A stretch of DNA of 64,000 nt from Dioscorea cayenensis subsp. rotundata (lineage: Eukaryota > Streptophyta > Magnoliopsida > Dioscoreales > Dioscoreaceae): the NCBI RefSeq assembly GCF_009730915.1, contig NW_024087259.1:1-64000 (forward strand), given 5' to 3'. The translations under genes and the position numbers were made by a program. How positions within the stretch are numbered: position 1 is the stretch's first letter; each line of letters begins with the position of its first letter. This document shows positions 49,001 through 60,987 of this stretch, one piece after another. Below the pieces are notes generated by a model. The model searched no databases. It was not told where the DNA came from and saw nothing but the letters and a program-made list of their open reading frames with translations.

Positions 49001-51936
49001 TATGGATGGTGAGCTGACATTGCTTGCAAAAAGTTTGTCATGTAGCACTTCCTTAATCTTTCACTTTTGTGCTTACTCTTTGATTCTTTTAAATAACTGC
49101 TTTTTGTGCAAACAAGGTACTCTTCTTAACAGTAAAAGTCAGATCAGTATAAATAATGCTGAAGCTCTGAGGGAGGCTGTCTCAAAGGGTGTAAACATTG
49201 TAATTGCTACTGGAAAGGTGAGATGGGTTATATCCTTCTTTGCTTGTTTTCTCCCAATTTCCTAATGTTTATGGACAAACAACTTTTTTAGTTTCTCTAA
49301 GATTAATGAGTCTCTTCCTTTCTTTTATCAGTTGTTATTGAATTCCAGCTTGCAGTTAAATTGTTTGCACATTATCTTTTAGTTGCAGAATGAGGATTTT
49401 CTTGAGTAAGCTGTTGATTGTTGAACCTGATCTTCTTGAGCTCTGGTTAATCAAATGATAAATTCAATGAAAAGGCATAGACAACTTTGATAATACCTTC
49501 CAGCAAATGGTCCAATCTTGGCGTCATATTTTATCATAAATTGCTTAGTGGATCTTTGCTGATCAGATTACAATTGCAAATCAATTAATATGTTTATCTT
49601 TTGCAGACCCGCCCTGCTGTTATCAGTGCTCTGGAGGTGGTTGGTTTGGCTGGAAAGGGTGGTGTTGTCTCTGAAATTTCACCAGGCATCTTCCTACAGG
49701 TTCTTAATTTCTCATCTCCACCCTAGTTTGCAAAATGCTAATAATGCAAGGTATTGTCATCGCTTTGTTACCTTTCTTGAGGATGTGCTGTTGATAGGTG
49801 GAAAGTGTGAAGATTCAGTTTTTCTTGCAAGATTTCATCTCCTTTATCTCCGTGGTGAATTGCATTTTTTCTTTTTTTTTGGTGGGAAAAGAAAATTGAG
49901 ACTGTTAATATATAAACCATCTCAAAATGCTTGCCATGCTACTCATATCTGAACCACTTAAATATGCCAGGGTACTTATATTCAAGGGATATGTCCTGGA
50001 GGACAATGCTTGCTTATGTTTTTATCTTTAGATGCTTATGTTATGTTTCCCAGAATTGTCCTTTTCTCACTTTTATTTTGAATACCAGGGGCTGCTTGTT
50101 TATGGGAGACAAGGCCGAGAGATTTACAGGAGAAATTTAGAAAAAACTGTCTGTAGAGAGGTCAAGTTTTTTCCCTATGTATAGTTCTGCATTGAACATC
50201 AGATTTTGGTATTTGTTTTTGTTTTTGTTTTCTGCATGTTATTGACTGAATAATTAACAATCATCAGAAGGCTTGCCTTCTCAGTTCTTGTCCTTCGACT
50301 TCTTGCAAAATATCAATGTCATAAACTTATTTATTGATGCTATTTTTGAGGACATAATATTTTTAAGAGTCAAAATAAACCAGTTCTTGATGGAAATTTG
50401 CTTGGACACACTCAAGACTTAAGTTCTCAAGTAACCCAATCAGGAAGCTACAGTAGAACGTGCAAGACCAGTGTTTTGAATTAAATCATTGTTCATCATT
50501 TGCTTTAACAGATTGAAGATTTTTATGTAGCGATTATTTGTTGTTCTTAACTGCAGGCTTGTCTTTATTCTCTGGAGCATGGAGTTCCTCTAGTAGCCTT
50601 TTGCCAGGACAGATGCCTGACATTATTTGAACATCCTCTGGTTGATTCACTGCACATGGTTTATCATGAGCCAAAGGTACTATAGGTTGCATGAATTGAT
50701 TTGCTTCTTTTAATTTGTATGCACCCTGATGTTTATTTGCAGGCAGAGGTGATGCCTTCAGTTGAGCACCTTCTAGCAGCCGCTGACATACAGGTTAGTC
50801 ATTCCCTAAATTTAGTTAAAAACACTCTCATGATTCCATGTCATGGTTGCCCAAGTGCTTCACCAATGCCATGGTCCAGGCTGATGTTTATTTTCAATTG
50901 CTTTCATGTTTCTGGATAACTTGGACTGTTTCACAAATTATTCTTTCTATGTTGCAGAAATTGCTCTTCATTCACACAGCTGAGGGGGTTTCATCTAATT
51001 TGCGACCATGTTGGGAAGAAGCAGTCAGAGGCCGGGCTGGTGTTGTCCAGGCACAGGCAGATATGCTTGAGATTGTGCCTGCTGGAACTAATAAAGGCAG
51101 TGGGGTAAAATTGTTGCTTGATCATCTTGATATTACTGCAAATGAGGTATGCCCTAAGTATTCATCTGGTGTTGCATTTTTAATTTTGTATTACAATTTG
51201 TGAAAGTCTTATTAGTGTGACATGAGCAGCCACTAGATTCTTCATTCAAAGAAATCAAGATACATTATTCTGGTTGTTATGAAAACTTTCTGGGTGTTCC
51301 AAGGTGACTATGTTGCTCAAGTCTACAAAAATACAATTATTGGAAATGTGTTTCCTGATGAAAAAAAAAAATTGTCTTGTTACTTCATGGGTTAAAGCTT
51401 GGATTTACTTAGTCTGAATGTGGGTTAGAGAATGTGACAAGATCACAATGACTCAAAAGTTCCCTGTTAGAAATGGATTGAAATATGTTTGGAAAGAGCT
51501 TTTTTGGGTTTGTCACAATGGGATTTATCCTAGAAAGTAGATTTCATTCCAATTCTACTATTCCTAATCACAGAACTTAGCATATTTCTAGGCAGGAGGT
51601 TAGAGGAAATCATAGAAAAATGCCCTCTATTACTATGTTTCAGACCTTAGGTGTTGCTTGTCTTGATGCTATACATGACTACTGTTCTATAGTCTCCAAA
51701 AGATCACCATTGTTTACATTAAACTGTTTGGGTAGCAAATTTCATAAATCTCACATTCATTGCAACAGATCATGGCAATTGGAGATGGTGAAAACGACGT
51801 TGAGATGCTACAACTAGCATCATTAGGCGTCGCCCTCGCCAATGGATCGGAGAAGACTAAGGCTGTGGCCGATGCAATCGGAGCTACCAACGATGAAGAT
51901 GGTGTTGCCAAGGCTATATACCAATATGTTCTCTAA
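46052..51936 (+). CDS. YBEY: Chloroplast YbeY endoribonuclease fused to a Cof-type HAD hydrolase
   Basis: YbeY matures the ends of chloroplast rRNAs; in plants it is fused to a haloacid-dehalogenase-like phosphatase domain. Twelve exons: 46052-46414, 47066-47317, 47431-47526, 48671-48848, 48925-49008, 49117-49217, 49607-49699, 50089-50160, 50557-50676, 50743-50793, 50958-51146, 51769-51936. They total 1767 bases and 588 residues. The N-terminus (MARFVARSAPLASRPSLPIT) is Ser/Arg-rich, as in a transit peptide. The YbeY domain spans about residues 100-290. It has LNKEWRDEDHATDVLSM and the zinc motif HGLLHLLGFDH at about 239-249, all three His present. The HAD domain begins at FCDMDGTLL (~320, motif I), then ATGKTRP (motif II), and ends with IGDGENDVEML (~537-546, motif IV Asp residues). 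Nothing appears broken. Confidence 0.95.
47610..47989. mobile_element. MITE with nested palindrome and 8-bp target duplication
   Basis: A 380-bp element in intron 3 of the YbeY-HAD gene, flanked by AATAATTA on both sides (47602-47609 and 47990-47997). The ends are inverted: GGGTAAACAACCTAAATAGT against AAGGTAAACAACCTAAATAGT. Nearly the whole element folds back. The core has a perfect 27-base inverted pair (TGTAAGCCACATAGACTTCT... at 47719-47745 against 47764-47790) around an 18-base loop. The 8-bp duplication fits a hAT-derived MITE. It carries no coding capacity. Confidence 0.88.
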
Positions 51937-52318
51937 TAACAAAGAGCATCTCCAAATCAGTAGTTATTCTTACTGGAGCATACACATGACGAACTCAATC
52001 AACCCATGCTTCCACTTTTACGTTCAGTCAAACAATAATACATTCATTATTGTGCTGGTGGTTTCTGTTGTAGTTGTTGGTTTTAATGATTTGCTAAAAA
52101 TATTCATTGATTGGACTGGAGATTGATGGTTAATACTTGCTTTCAAACTAGGAAAGCAAAAGAAAGTTTACATTCAATACTTGAACTGCTTTTGAAGGCA
52201 TTATTTGGCAATGTGTATAATACATATATACATATATGTATATGCATGTTCTTGTATTTCATATGTATACAAGTGAGAGAAATTTGTTCTGGTTTTTCCC
52301 ATAAAACATGATTTTTAC
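51937..52318. other. 3' flank of the YbeY-HAD gene
   Basis: Likely 3' UTR and downstream spacer up to the hAT-like element. A short TACATATA-type repeat lies near 52221-52245. No gene recognised. Confidence 0.6.
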
Positions 52319-53122
52319 CAATGTTTTTAAAACCGAGAATCGGCCCATGGTCCCGGTTTTTAGATTAATCGCTGACTCAAATTTTTGAACCCGGTCAAAC
52401 CCTCACAAATCCGTGATCGGGACCAAAAACCGGATGGAACCCGGTTTTCAATTTTTTAATTTTTTTGTTTTTTATTTTTATTTTTTTGTTTTTTTGTAAG
52501 AAAGGATTTAGTGCATTTAATCGGGCTTCTTTTTTTCTTAATTTCACGACGCTTTTCGAGTCTTCGATTTGTCGAAAATATTGTTTTGGATTCTTGAACT
52601 TTCGATTTTGGAGTATGAGAAAAATAAAACTCAGAATTGAGAGTATAGATTATTTAGGACTTATTTTATTTTATATTTTTATTTTAATGGTAATGATGAT
52701 CAAATATGAAAATTAAATTAACCATACTTAGTTTTAGTTTTGTTTTGAATTTTTTTTGTTTATGTCTTGTCTCATCCTCATATAATTAATAATTTAATTA
52801 ACGGTTTAATTTATGTAGTTACCATCATCCATTTATGATTAATAGATTAAGAAATAAAAGATTTAGGGAATTGTATTTGTTGCTTTATCTAAATTAATTA
52901 TTTGAATCTTCAACAATTTTGATAAAATCATAATAAGATAATTATGATTAAAAATATGATAAAGTTTGTTATTATATGTATATATTATATATATATATAA
53001 TATTTAAGATAATTATTTATTTATGACATCATCTGGACTAAAATGGGTCATCCGGTCAAACTGACTGACCCGTGACCCAAATATGAGACCGGTCACTATC
53101 TGATCCGGTTTTAAAAACATTG
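52319..53122. mobile_element. Non-autonomous hAT-like element (MITE), 804 bp
   Basis: The terminal inverted repeats are CAATGTTTTTAAAACCG at the left and its exact complement CGGTTTTAAAAACATTG at the right. The sub-terminal parts are also complementary, rich in CCGG and GACCGGTC/GGTCAAAC blocks. An identical 8-bp target duplication ATTTTTAC flanks it (52311-52318 and 53123-53130), as expected for hAT insertion. The AT-rich interior holds no transposase. The exact duplication suggests a fairly recent insertion. Confidence 0.9.
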
Positions 53123-53130
53123 ATTTTTAC

Positions 53131-53626
53131 TGTCAGTTTCCTCTATTCTGTTTTTTCCCTTGTGATGAGAAGGTAAAATTATTTTAAAAAAAATTTAAAT
53201 TGCATGAATATTGATGATGTATTAAGGTTATTATAAATTCATAGGGAATATGTATATGCATGTGAAGAAAGAAAGCTGACTACTTATTTTAATTTTTAAA
53301 ATTAAAATCCGAATAATATCAGCGACCTGGATTTCCAACTCGAAATTTTAACGTGTCAATAGCAAAACATAGCCGTCCGATCAGTAGATCAGACGGTCAT
53401 TAATCCGAAACCACGTCATACCACCCTCTCCACCCTTCACAACCGTCCGATCCAGATCTCACGACTCAAAATGCTTCATTTGGAGCGAGCTTTGAGAAGC
53501 TTCGCAATTGTTCCAATATTTATTTTTTCTCTATTTTAAATTAATTCGAGAGTTTAAAAGCTCATCGTCTTCATCGCTGATTGATATCTTTGCTGTTTTT
53601 CTCGATCGATCTCTTGGAAATTTCTA
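53131..53626. promoter_or_regulatory. Derlin promoter and 5' UTR region
   Basis: Between the hAT-like element and the Derlin ATG. It contains CCACGTCATACC at about 53410, an ACGT-core (bZIP/UPR-like) box. Plant Derlins are induced by ER stress, so the box is plausible but not tested. CT-rich leader sequence follows. Confidence 0.35.
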
Positions 53627-56600
53627 ATGTCGACGCCCGGAGAGTAAGCTCAAATCCCTGCCCAATTGATGCATTCGCTTCTTTCACGAATCGCTCTTTG
53701 ATTTTTGTAGATTAGCATTGTTTTCCTGAATTTTGTTGTGCTTCATGCTCTCTGATCTTTGTTGTGATTCAATTTGTGATTTCTTCTGGTCAATGTGTTT
53801 TGAGTAGGAGTTGTTAGATGTTTAATTGTTGCTCAACAATCGCAGCAGAGAGGCCTTGATGTTTACTATGGCTGTATAGGATTAGAGCTAGGAGTTTTGT
53901 TTTTGTTTGGAAAATTAAAAGCTTTTATGATGTTTTTATGTGTGTGGTTTAAGTGAAATTGGAGGAAAAGAGAAGAAAAGAGGGATGGAAAGGTGTATTC
54001 CTGTTCTTTGTTGATTAACAAAGCTTGTTTTGATTGAGGGAGAATATAGAAAAAGAAATCAATGGGAATAATTTCGAAGAAATTAAACTAGAATAGCTGA
54101 TGAAGGAAAAGGAAGTACTAAAAATTTCCCCTTGTCTTCTTCCTTTTCATCTCAATTAGAGCTCGGTATATTAATAAGGGGAATATAAAAGAAAACAAGT
54201 CAAAGATGGTTCTGTTTGTCATGTTGAATGGAGAACATGAGATGGATCAAAATTTATGTGTGTTCTTGTCTCTTCCTTGACGTATATTCACCTTTTAAGT
54301 GTTATTTATGAAGTACTTAAAAATTTGGTGTTTTTTTCCTTAGATATTCACATATAACTAATTCTGCACTCTTTATTCAAATGAGTTGTATGCCTTCTGT
54401 GGATTTTGGTATTATTTTACACTCACCATTCAGTGTTGATATCAAGCTGTATATTGTTCTTTTGGGTTGATTTTCAGATACTACAACTCTCTGCCACCGG
54501 TGAGCAAGGCCTACGGGACCTTGTGTTTGCTAACGACAACAGCATTTCATCTTGGCCTACTTGATGTCTCGTTTATTGCATTGTACTATCCCTGGGTATT
54601 TTATCGTTTTCAGGTATGCATGAATGTCACATTTCTTTTTCTTAAGCTGATATTCTTACTTTACCAGTTTTGTTACTTTGCATAATCACTTTAGCTAGAA
54701 GTTAGGTTGGTTTAGACTTAGCTTCCCTGCATGTGTATGTGTGTGTGATCTGTAGAAAACTGAAATTCTTTATTCGTGTGCGTTTAAGTCACCTTTTTTT
54801 TTTATCTTCTGTTTTTGCATAAGTTTTCTTATATGAATTGTAACTTGTTCACTTAAACTTTGACTGGCGTAGGATGTTCTCCCTTATGTGCCTTTGATAT
54901 ATGTTGGCATTCCCTGGAAAAAAAAACTTTATTTGATCTGAGATAATGCACTAATCTTATTTGATTGCATATTATTCCACCATTTACCAGGATGAGTGTA
55001 TTCTTTTTGCATGGTGTTATGCCTGACTGCATGAATTGATATCGATTAGTCTAGGCTTTTCTTTAGTGCATGTTATTGACATTTGGAGACCTTTCGCGAA
55101 GAAAAATTCATTTCACCTGAGATAGTGAATTGATCTTATTTTATTGTTTACTCTTCCACCTTGTATGCTATTCTTAGAAATCTTAAACATCCCTGCATTC
55201 AACTTTTCACTGTTGACCTGATTCATTCATCTACAAAGTACACCTTATTTGGTATGTTTCCAGACTTGCAAATTTTAGGGAAGTTTGCTTATGTTGCAGA
55301 GATCACTCAGATATTATTTTCTCCATTCTTCCCCATTGATCAAAATAATTATGGATTTAAAAAAATATGCCCACAACCAGGTTGGTTTCACTGCCAACTT
55401 TACTCTGAAGGATATGAACCCTGGTTTCCTTTTTTCATCTATGCATCTACTCTTACAATAACTGTGTGCCAGTCCCTAATGGGTTTTTGCAAGAAGGCTG
55501 TTTTTTCTTATTTTTGTTTTTCCTTGTGGTAACAACAGGAATCAGTTCTATGCTTTTAATTCTTTTCCAACACCACACTTTCATGGGTTACTAAAATCTT
55601 GTTGTTGCAGACTTCCATTGAAATATCTTTGTTCCTTTTTAAATCAATAGTTGTCTAAATCTTGTTGACCTTGATTCAAAGATTATTTATACTAATTACT
55701 AGTCTCACGTTCACATTCTGATGTAACGCTCTTCATATTCACATCTTGGTTTCATATATGCATGAGATGCCTCATTTTTCTGTTGTTACAGGTGTGGAGG
55801 TTGTTTACCAACTTTTTCTTCCTTGGTAAATTTTCAATCAACTTTGGAATTCGGCTTCTCATGATGTGAGGATCAAAGTTCACTCTCAATTTGTGTTTCC
55901 ATTTGCGATAGTGATTAATTGATTATGAGACCTTAATGTGACTTTAAACCTATTTACTGATAAATTTGATATGCAGAGCAAGATATGGGGTACAATTAGA
56001 GAGGAGTGCATTTGACAAACGCACAGCTGATTATTTGTGGATGATGATATTCGGTGCTCTGTCTTTGCTGGTTAGTTGGTTCTCTTGCCAATTTAGGATA
56101 AAAGTATTAAGCTGATTTCATACAAACCGCTGCAAATGTCAAATTGCACATGTACCTCTGCAAGCACTGTAATTGCATTTATACCCCATAAACCTCAGAA
56201 TGTCCCATATCTAGCCGTGAGTCTGGGTTTCTGACCGTTAGCAACAGAAATCTGGGAAATGTTTACTTTTTATTTTCCCATATACCCCTTCAATAGTTTA
56301 ATCTGCGTATTTTACCCTGGAAAGAGTGAAAGTCAAAATTAGTGGAGTTAGAGCCCTTATCTTTCCCAAGGGAAATTTTGGTATTGCAAAAAGTGGGCAA
56401 GGTTCCCATTCAAAGTAAGCCAGCTAAGGACATGTGAGAGAGGGGAACTTCTGGGCACTGTAGGGGTATCTAAGTGCAACAATGTGTGGTTTATGGGGGC
56501 ATATCCTTAGTTGCAGTATCTGCAAGGGCATGTGCAACTCAAGTCATTTGCAGGGTTATACATGCAAACAACCCAAATTATTGTTGTATTCTTTTAGAAC

Positions 56601-57274
56601 ACAAGTAAAATGTGTATTTTCTAAATTTATTTGTTTCTTGATTTCAGGTATTATCTGCCATCCCATTACTGCAATCAAACTTCTTAGGCATTTCATTAGT
56701 CTTCATGCTTTTATATCTTTGGAGTAGAGAGCTTCCTACAGCCCAGATCAACATATATGGTCTTGTCACATTGAAGGTATTGTAGCTTCTATCCTCCCTG
56801 TTGTTATCCATGTTCTCCAAATCTGACAGCTTCTCTCATTTTTTGATTCATCTTCCTTCTTGTTCAACTTACAGGCTTTTTATCTGCCTTGGGCTATGCT
56901 TGCACTGGATGTTATCTTCGGTTCACCAATTATGCCTGACCTCATGGGAATTATTGCTGGACATCTGTATTACTTCTTAACCGTTTTGTACCCACTCTCC
57001 ACAGGCAGAAACATTTTGAAGACTCCTGTCTGGGTGTATCCTTTTTATTTACTGTCAAATTTGTGAACTAATCTGCATTTCATACCATCTATTGCTACAT
57101 TTTCTTTACTCAGCCTTTTGCCTCTTTAGGAAAACCTTAACTCTTTTGTGGCGCAGACACAGACTTGTAGCGCGGTGGCAAGTGGGTGGTCCACAAGTAA
57201 ACTCACCTGCACAACCCGGCAACTCATCTTCCAGTGGGACCTTCCGAGGCAGGAGCTACAGGCTTAATCGATGA
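53627..57274 (+). CDS. DER1: Derlin-1-like ER-associated degradation protein
   Basis: A polytopic ER membrane protein of the rhomboid-pseudoprotease family that helps retrotranslocate misfolded proteins to the cytosol. Seven exons: 53627-53643, 54478-54613, 55792-55865, 55977-56070, 56648-56776, 56875-57035, 57157-57274. They total 729 bases and 242 residues, normal for plant DER1. Visible blocks are MSTPGEYYNSLPPVSKAYGT, YPWVFYRFQVWRLFTNFFFL, GIRLLMIARYGVQLE, RTADYLWMMIFG, LYLWSRELPTAQINIYGL, AFYLPWAMLALDVIFGSP and GIIAGHLYYFLTVLYP. The C-terminus FRGRSYRLNR is typical of plant Derlin-1. Several hydrophobic segments span the membrane; the Asn/Ser-rich tail is cytosolic. No catalytic rhomboid Ser/His pair, as expected for the family. 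Confidence 0.94.
54840..55170. repeat. Degenerate two-copy repeat in Derlin intron 2
   Basis: Blocks resembling CTGAGATAATGCACTAATCTTATTTGATTG near 54938 and CTGAGATAGTGAATTGATCTTATTTTATTG near 55111 recur with similar flanks (CTTCCACC, GCAT). This indicates an old ~170-bp duplication. Confidence 0.55.
56119..56572. mobile_element. MITE in Derlin intron 4
   Basis: About 450 bp with imperfect terminal inverted repeats. The left reads CTGCAAATGTCAAATTGCAC, then CATGTACCTCTGCA, then CCCATAAACC. The right complement reads CTGCAAATGACTTGAGTTGC, then ACATGCCCTTGCA, then CCCATAAACCAC. A clear target duplication was not found, so the ends are approximate. The arms have diverged, suggesting an older insertion than the 52319 element. 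Confidence 0.7.
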
Positions 57275-58117
57275 AGAAAAGATCGTTCGTCTGTGTTGAA
57301 GAGTCTGATAAACAACAAAAAAACATTTGATAGATACTTTCTGACTTGCAGTTAGTGAAAATGTTTGCTTAGATGGATTATGATTCAACATGTTATTCCA
57401 GGCAAGAATTTTACATACAAAGATTTGACTGCTTGAGCTGATTGAAATCAACAGCACTGTTTCTCTTGCTGATTGATTTTCCCATTTGATTATATTTGTT
57501 GCTGTTCTTCTTATTATTAGTAATAAGATTACGACCTTTTTGTAGTCCAAAGTTGAGGATTTTTTTCAGTTGTGTTTGTTGCAAACTTGCAATGGTTTGT
57601 GGACATTGCAATAAAGCTACACACAATGTATATTTTAAATATATATATATTAATTATCAACATTTATTTTTGATGTAGGGGATTAGCTAACAAATGCCTC
57701 AAGCATTTGTATTTGTCTGCTTTGAGTAATATTAAGAAAAATTAAGAAAACTGTATTGTTTTCTTTTGTTTGTTTGTTTGTTTTTCGAAATTATGTATTT
57801 GTATTTTCAATACATTATTTATCTTAATTATATCATGCTCACAATTCTAGACCAATTAATTAATTACCATTAATCACAATTACATCAATGAGGTAGGCCA
57901 AGATCGTAATAATAAACAAAACCAAGGGCAATAATTTTTTTTCCCTTAATAAAGCCCGGACTTGAAGGCTACTTATTCAATCGAGCTAAATAGGCGTTTA
58001 TAGACGTTTGAGACCCGCCCTTTTCCTTTATATATATATATACTATTACCCGCCTGCTTCCTCCCTCGCTTGTCGAAATCCTTCAGTTCTCGACGAAGAA
58101 CAGCGAAAAGAGGAGCA
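57275..58117. other. Spacer between Derlin and profilin
   Basis: Holds the Derlin 3' UTR, a TTTG microsatellite near 57764-57783, and probably the profilin promoter. TATATATATATA lies at 58029-58040, about 80 bases before the profilin ATG, and could include a TATA box. Confidence 0.5.
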
Positions 58118-60987
58118 ATGTCGTGGCAAACCTACGTCAATGATCACCTCATGTGCGATATTGAGGGTTAGAAGCTCACCTCCTCCGCCATCATCGGCCT
58201 CGACGGCAGCGTCTGGGCTCAGAGCTCCTCTTTCCATCAGGTATAGTTCCCATGTTGTTTTCCTTGTGTTTTGATCTCCTTTTCGACATGATTATTGTTA
58301 TCCGAGGTGATGGAGTTGTGGAATGCGTTTGGGTTTTTTCTTTTGTGGTGATATCGCGAGGTGGGACTGGTTTTTGGTTCGGATTGTTTTGTGATTATGA
58401 CCAATTTCTCATTGTTTAAAAATCTTGGTTATGGTTTCATGCTGATCTTGTTTTCCCAATTTTTTTAAAAAAAAATTATATTTTGATCATTCGTTTATGC
58501 TGATGTATCGGATGTAGGTGGTGAAAGAGACTTGGTTATATATTGTATTCATTTGTATTCGATATGAGCTTCTATTCTTAGAAAATGGATGTTTGAAGAA
58601 TCAGTTGAATGGCATTGTGTTAGTTTTGGTTTTAAAGGAACTATTATATATGGCAAATGAAGTTAAAATTGTGTTCGAAATAAGCTTGTTCAAGTGCTTT
58701 CATATAAGGGTATATATCTTGTGGGAGATTCAAGTAGGTCCCTTGGTATTGATGGGGTTGTGTGGTATATTTCTGAATAAATTCAAAAAAATGGTTTTTT
58801 GTATTGGTTTTGCTGTTAATTGGAATTACATCTGTGGAAGTATAGTTGTTCTAGAAAATCTATATTTAAGGATCTAGAAATTATGACCTCAGTTAACTAT
58901 CTTTTAAGTGTCGAAGAGGATCAAAGATAACGTGCTCATGTAAAGATTATTCTAGTGCTTTCTTTGCAGATCTGAGTAGCTTCTGCTCTATATATACTAC
59001 AAAAACAAGAATGCATAGTTGCTAGACATGGGCCTATCATTCAAAATGAAAACCTTTAAGGGTTCTGGTTTGAATGTCTTTCAAATTGTTTAATTGTCAT
59101 GCCCATGGGTTTTAAAAGTTGTTCAACTTCCAAACTACATTTGACATTCCTGGTTTTTTCATTTGTCCTTGTGATGACTAGTGTTACTTTGCTTTAAGAC
59201 AACATAACCTAGTGTTACTTCTGGTTACTGCTTACTGGTATCTAATAATCTGTCTCACCTCTTTTTATCTGTTTTTTTCCAATTTGGCCCTAGACTACTG
59301 TTATATTATGAAGTAACTATTTTCTAGTTCTCTTAAAAAAAAAAAAAAGACATTATATCTATGATTAATATTTTGAATGTTTTGATGTCTTGTTTCAACA
59401 TTTGATCCATGGTTGTTATTTGACTTGGTTTTTCATTTAATTGATTTTTTGGTAGTATTATTTGTTGTTGCAAAACCATCTAGCTACCTTAGATTGGGAT
59501 TTGACTGAATCACGAATACATTACCTGTAGTTTTGGCTTCTTAATGCCACGTCATAAACTGCACCTTTGTTTTCTGAAGCAGCCAGTGCCTTTGCACTGG
59601 CTAATAGACATACAAAAGAGAAGTAATAAATCATGATATTGTTTCAGTTGTTATTATGCTGGTTGGCAATGTGATTGTTGCTTAACTACATTTCAACATC
59701 ATTTCTTTTCCTTGAGGTTTTTTTTTTCGTTCTTGTTTATGTTCTGTCCTTTTTCACTTTTTTCTGTTATGGATAGTGTACTAGAGGGGTATTGCATGGA
59801 CATCTATATTCTGTTATTTGAACTAGTTGAAACCAAGTAGAAGACAGTCTGACTGAGGTTCATGTTTCTGTTAACAAGATTCCTTGTGAGTTTTTAATCC
59901 TTCATTTCCTCTAAGGATGAGTTTATATAATCAATAAGTTTACTGTTGCAGAAGTAGATGAATATCTTTTCTTTTTTTTTATGACGGCAAGATTTTCTAC
60001 TTTCTTCCTCTTCACAAAGTAATGTTTTTGCCTTGTTTAAGGCTTGATGCTTTCACATTTGCATTTTAGATATTTAAATTCTGGTTTAACTATGTTTGTT
60101 GTGACCATGCAGTTTAAGCCTGAGGAGTTGACAGCTATTGTCAATGATTTTAATGAACCAGGTTCACTTGCTCCTACTGGCTTGCATATTGCATCTACAA
60201 AGGATATGGTAATACAAGGTGCTGTTATTCGAGGGAAGAAAGTAAGGACAATAATTTCCTTACTTCTCATTCCCGACGCATGCTCTTACACTAGATTTTA
60301 ATATAAAATTCTGATTTTGAAGTTTGATGCCTCTGGACTCATTTTATTATGTCCCTATGATTATTTTATGTCGGTCTGCTTCAACTGTTTCTAGTAACAT
60401 TTGGTTGATGCTTTTTTCTGAGGCTTACAACGTCAAAGTGGGCAATATTCTGATGCCAAAAGTGCTTTTAATCTCATTTCATAGCTTCACCCTTCCGTAA
60501 AATTTGAGGTAATTGCCCATCTTCCATACTTTATCGAGGTCATGTTTAACATCAAGTAGGTGGCATTTCAAAAGGTTGAAAATATGCCACTTCTAAAAGT
60601 GTGGTTTTACTGTTATTCTTATGCACCCCAACAAATTTGAGTTCTTCCTTTCTGTTATTCTGACTAGTTTGGTGGTTATGGTGGTCCTTTTTCCTGCTAA
60701 ATCTGTACTGGCTTACACAGTCCCTTTATGAACTTCTTGGATATCACTTAATTTATTTCATTCCACCCAGAGATTATTAGAATTGCAGAAATGATCTTTT
60801 TATTGCCTATGCAAGTTCGTTACTCGCGTAACCATGCTCAACCTCACCATAGGGCTCAGGTGGTGTTACTGTCAAGAAAACCATCCAAGCTTTGATCTTT
60901 GGTATCTACGATGAACCCATGACTCCGGGACAGTGCAACATGATCGTTGAGAGGATGGGTGATTACCTCATTGACCAGGGCCTGTAG
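58118..60987 (+). pseudogene. Profilin gene with in-frame stop at codon 18
   Basis: Profilin binds G-actin, poly-proline and phosphoinositides to control actin assembly. Three exons at the usual plant positions (58118-58240, 60113-60241, 60853-60987) with intact GT/AG sites give 129 codons. The start MSWQTYVNDHLMCDIEG is classic. The next codon, at 58169-58171, is TAG where plant profilins have Gln (CAG), one transition away. The frame then continues with [45 protein letters not shown], and ends [20 protein letters not shown]. Exon 2 reads [11 protein letters not shown] where the family has [14 protein letters not shown], so three residues (EPG) are missing in frame. Apart from the stop, the frame is open and conserved. 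It is therefore a young pseudogene, a recoded codon, or a sequence error. Confidence 0.88.

Noticed and set aside
55161-55532. 123-codon frame in Derlin intron 2
   Set aside because: The Derlin frame and phases are complete without it and it has no recognisable motif.
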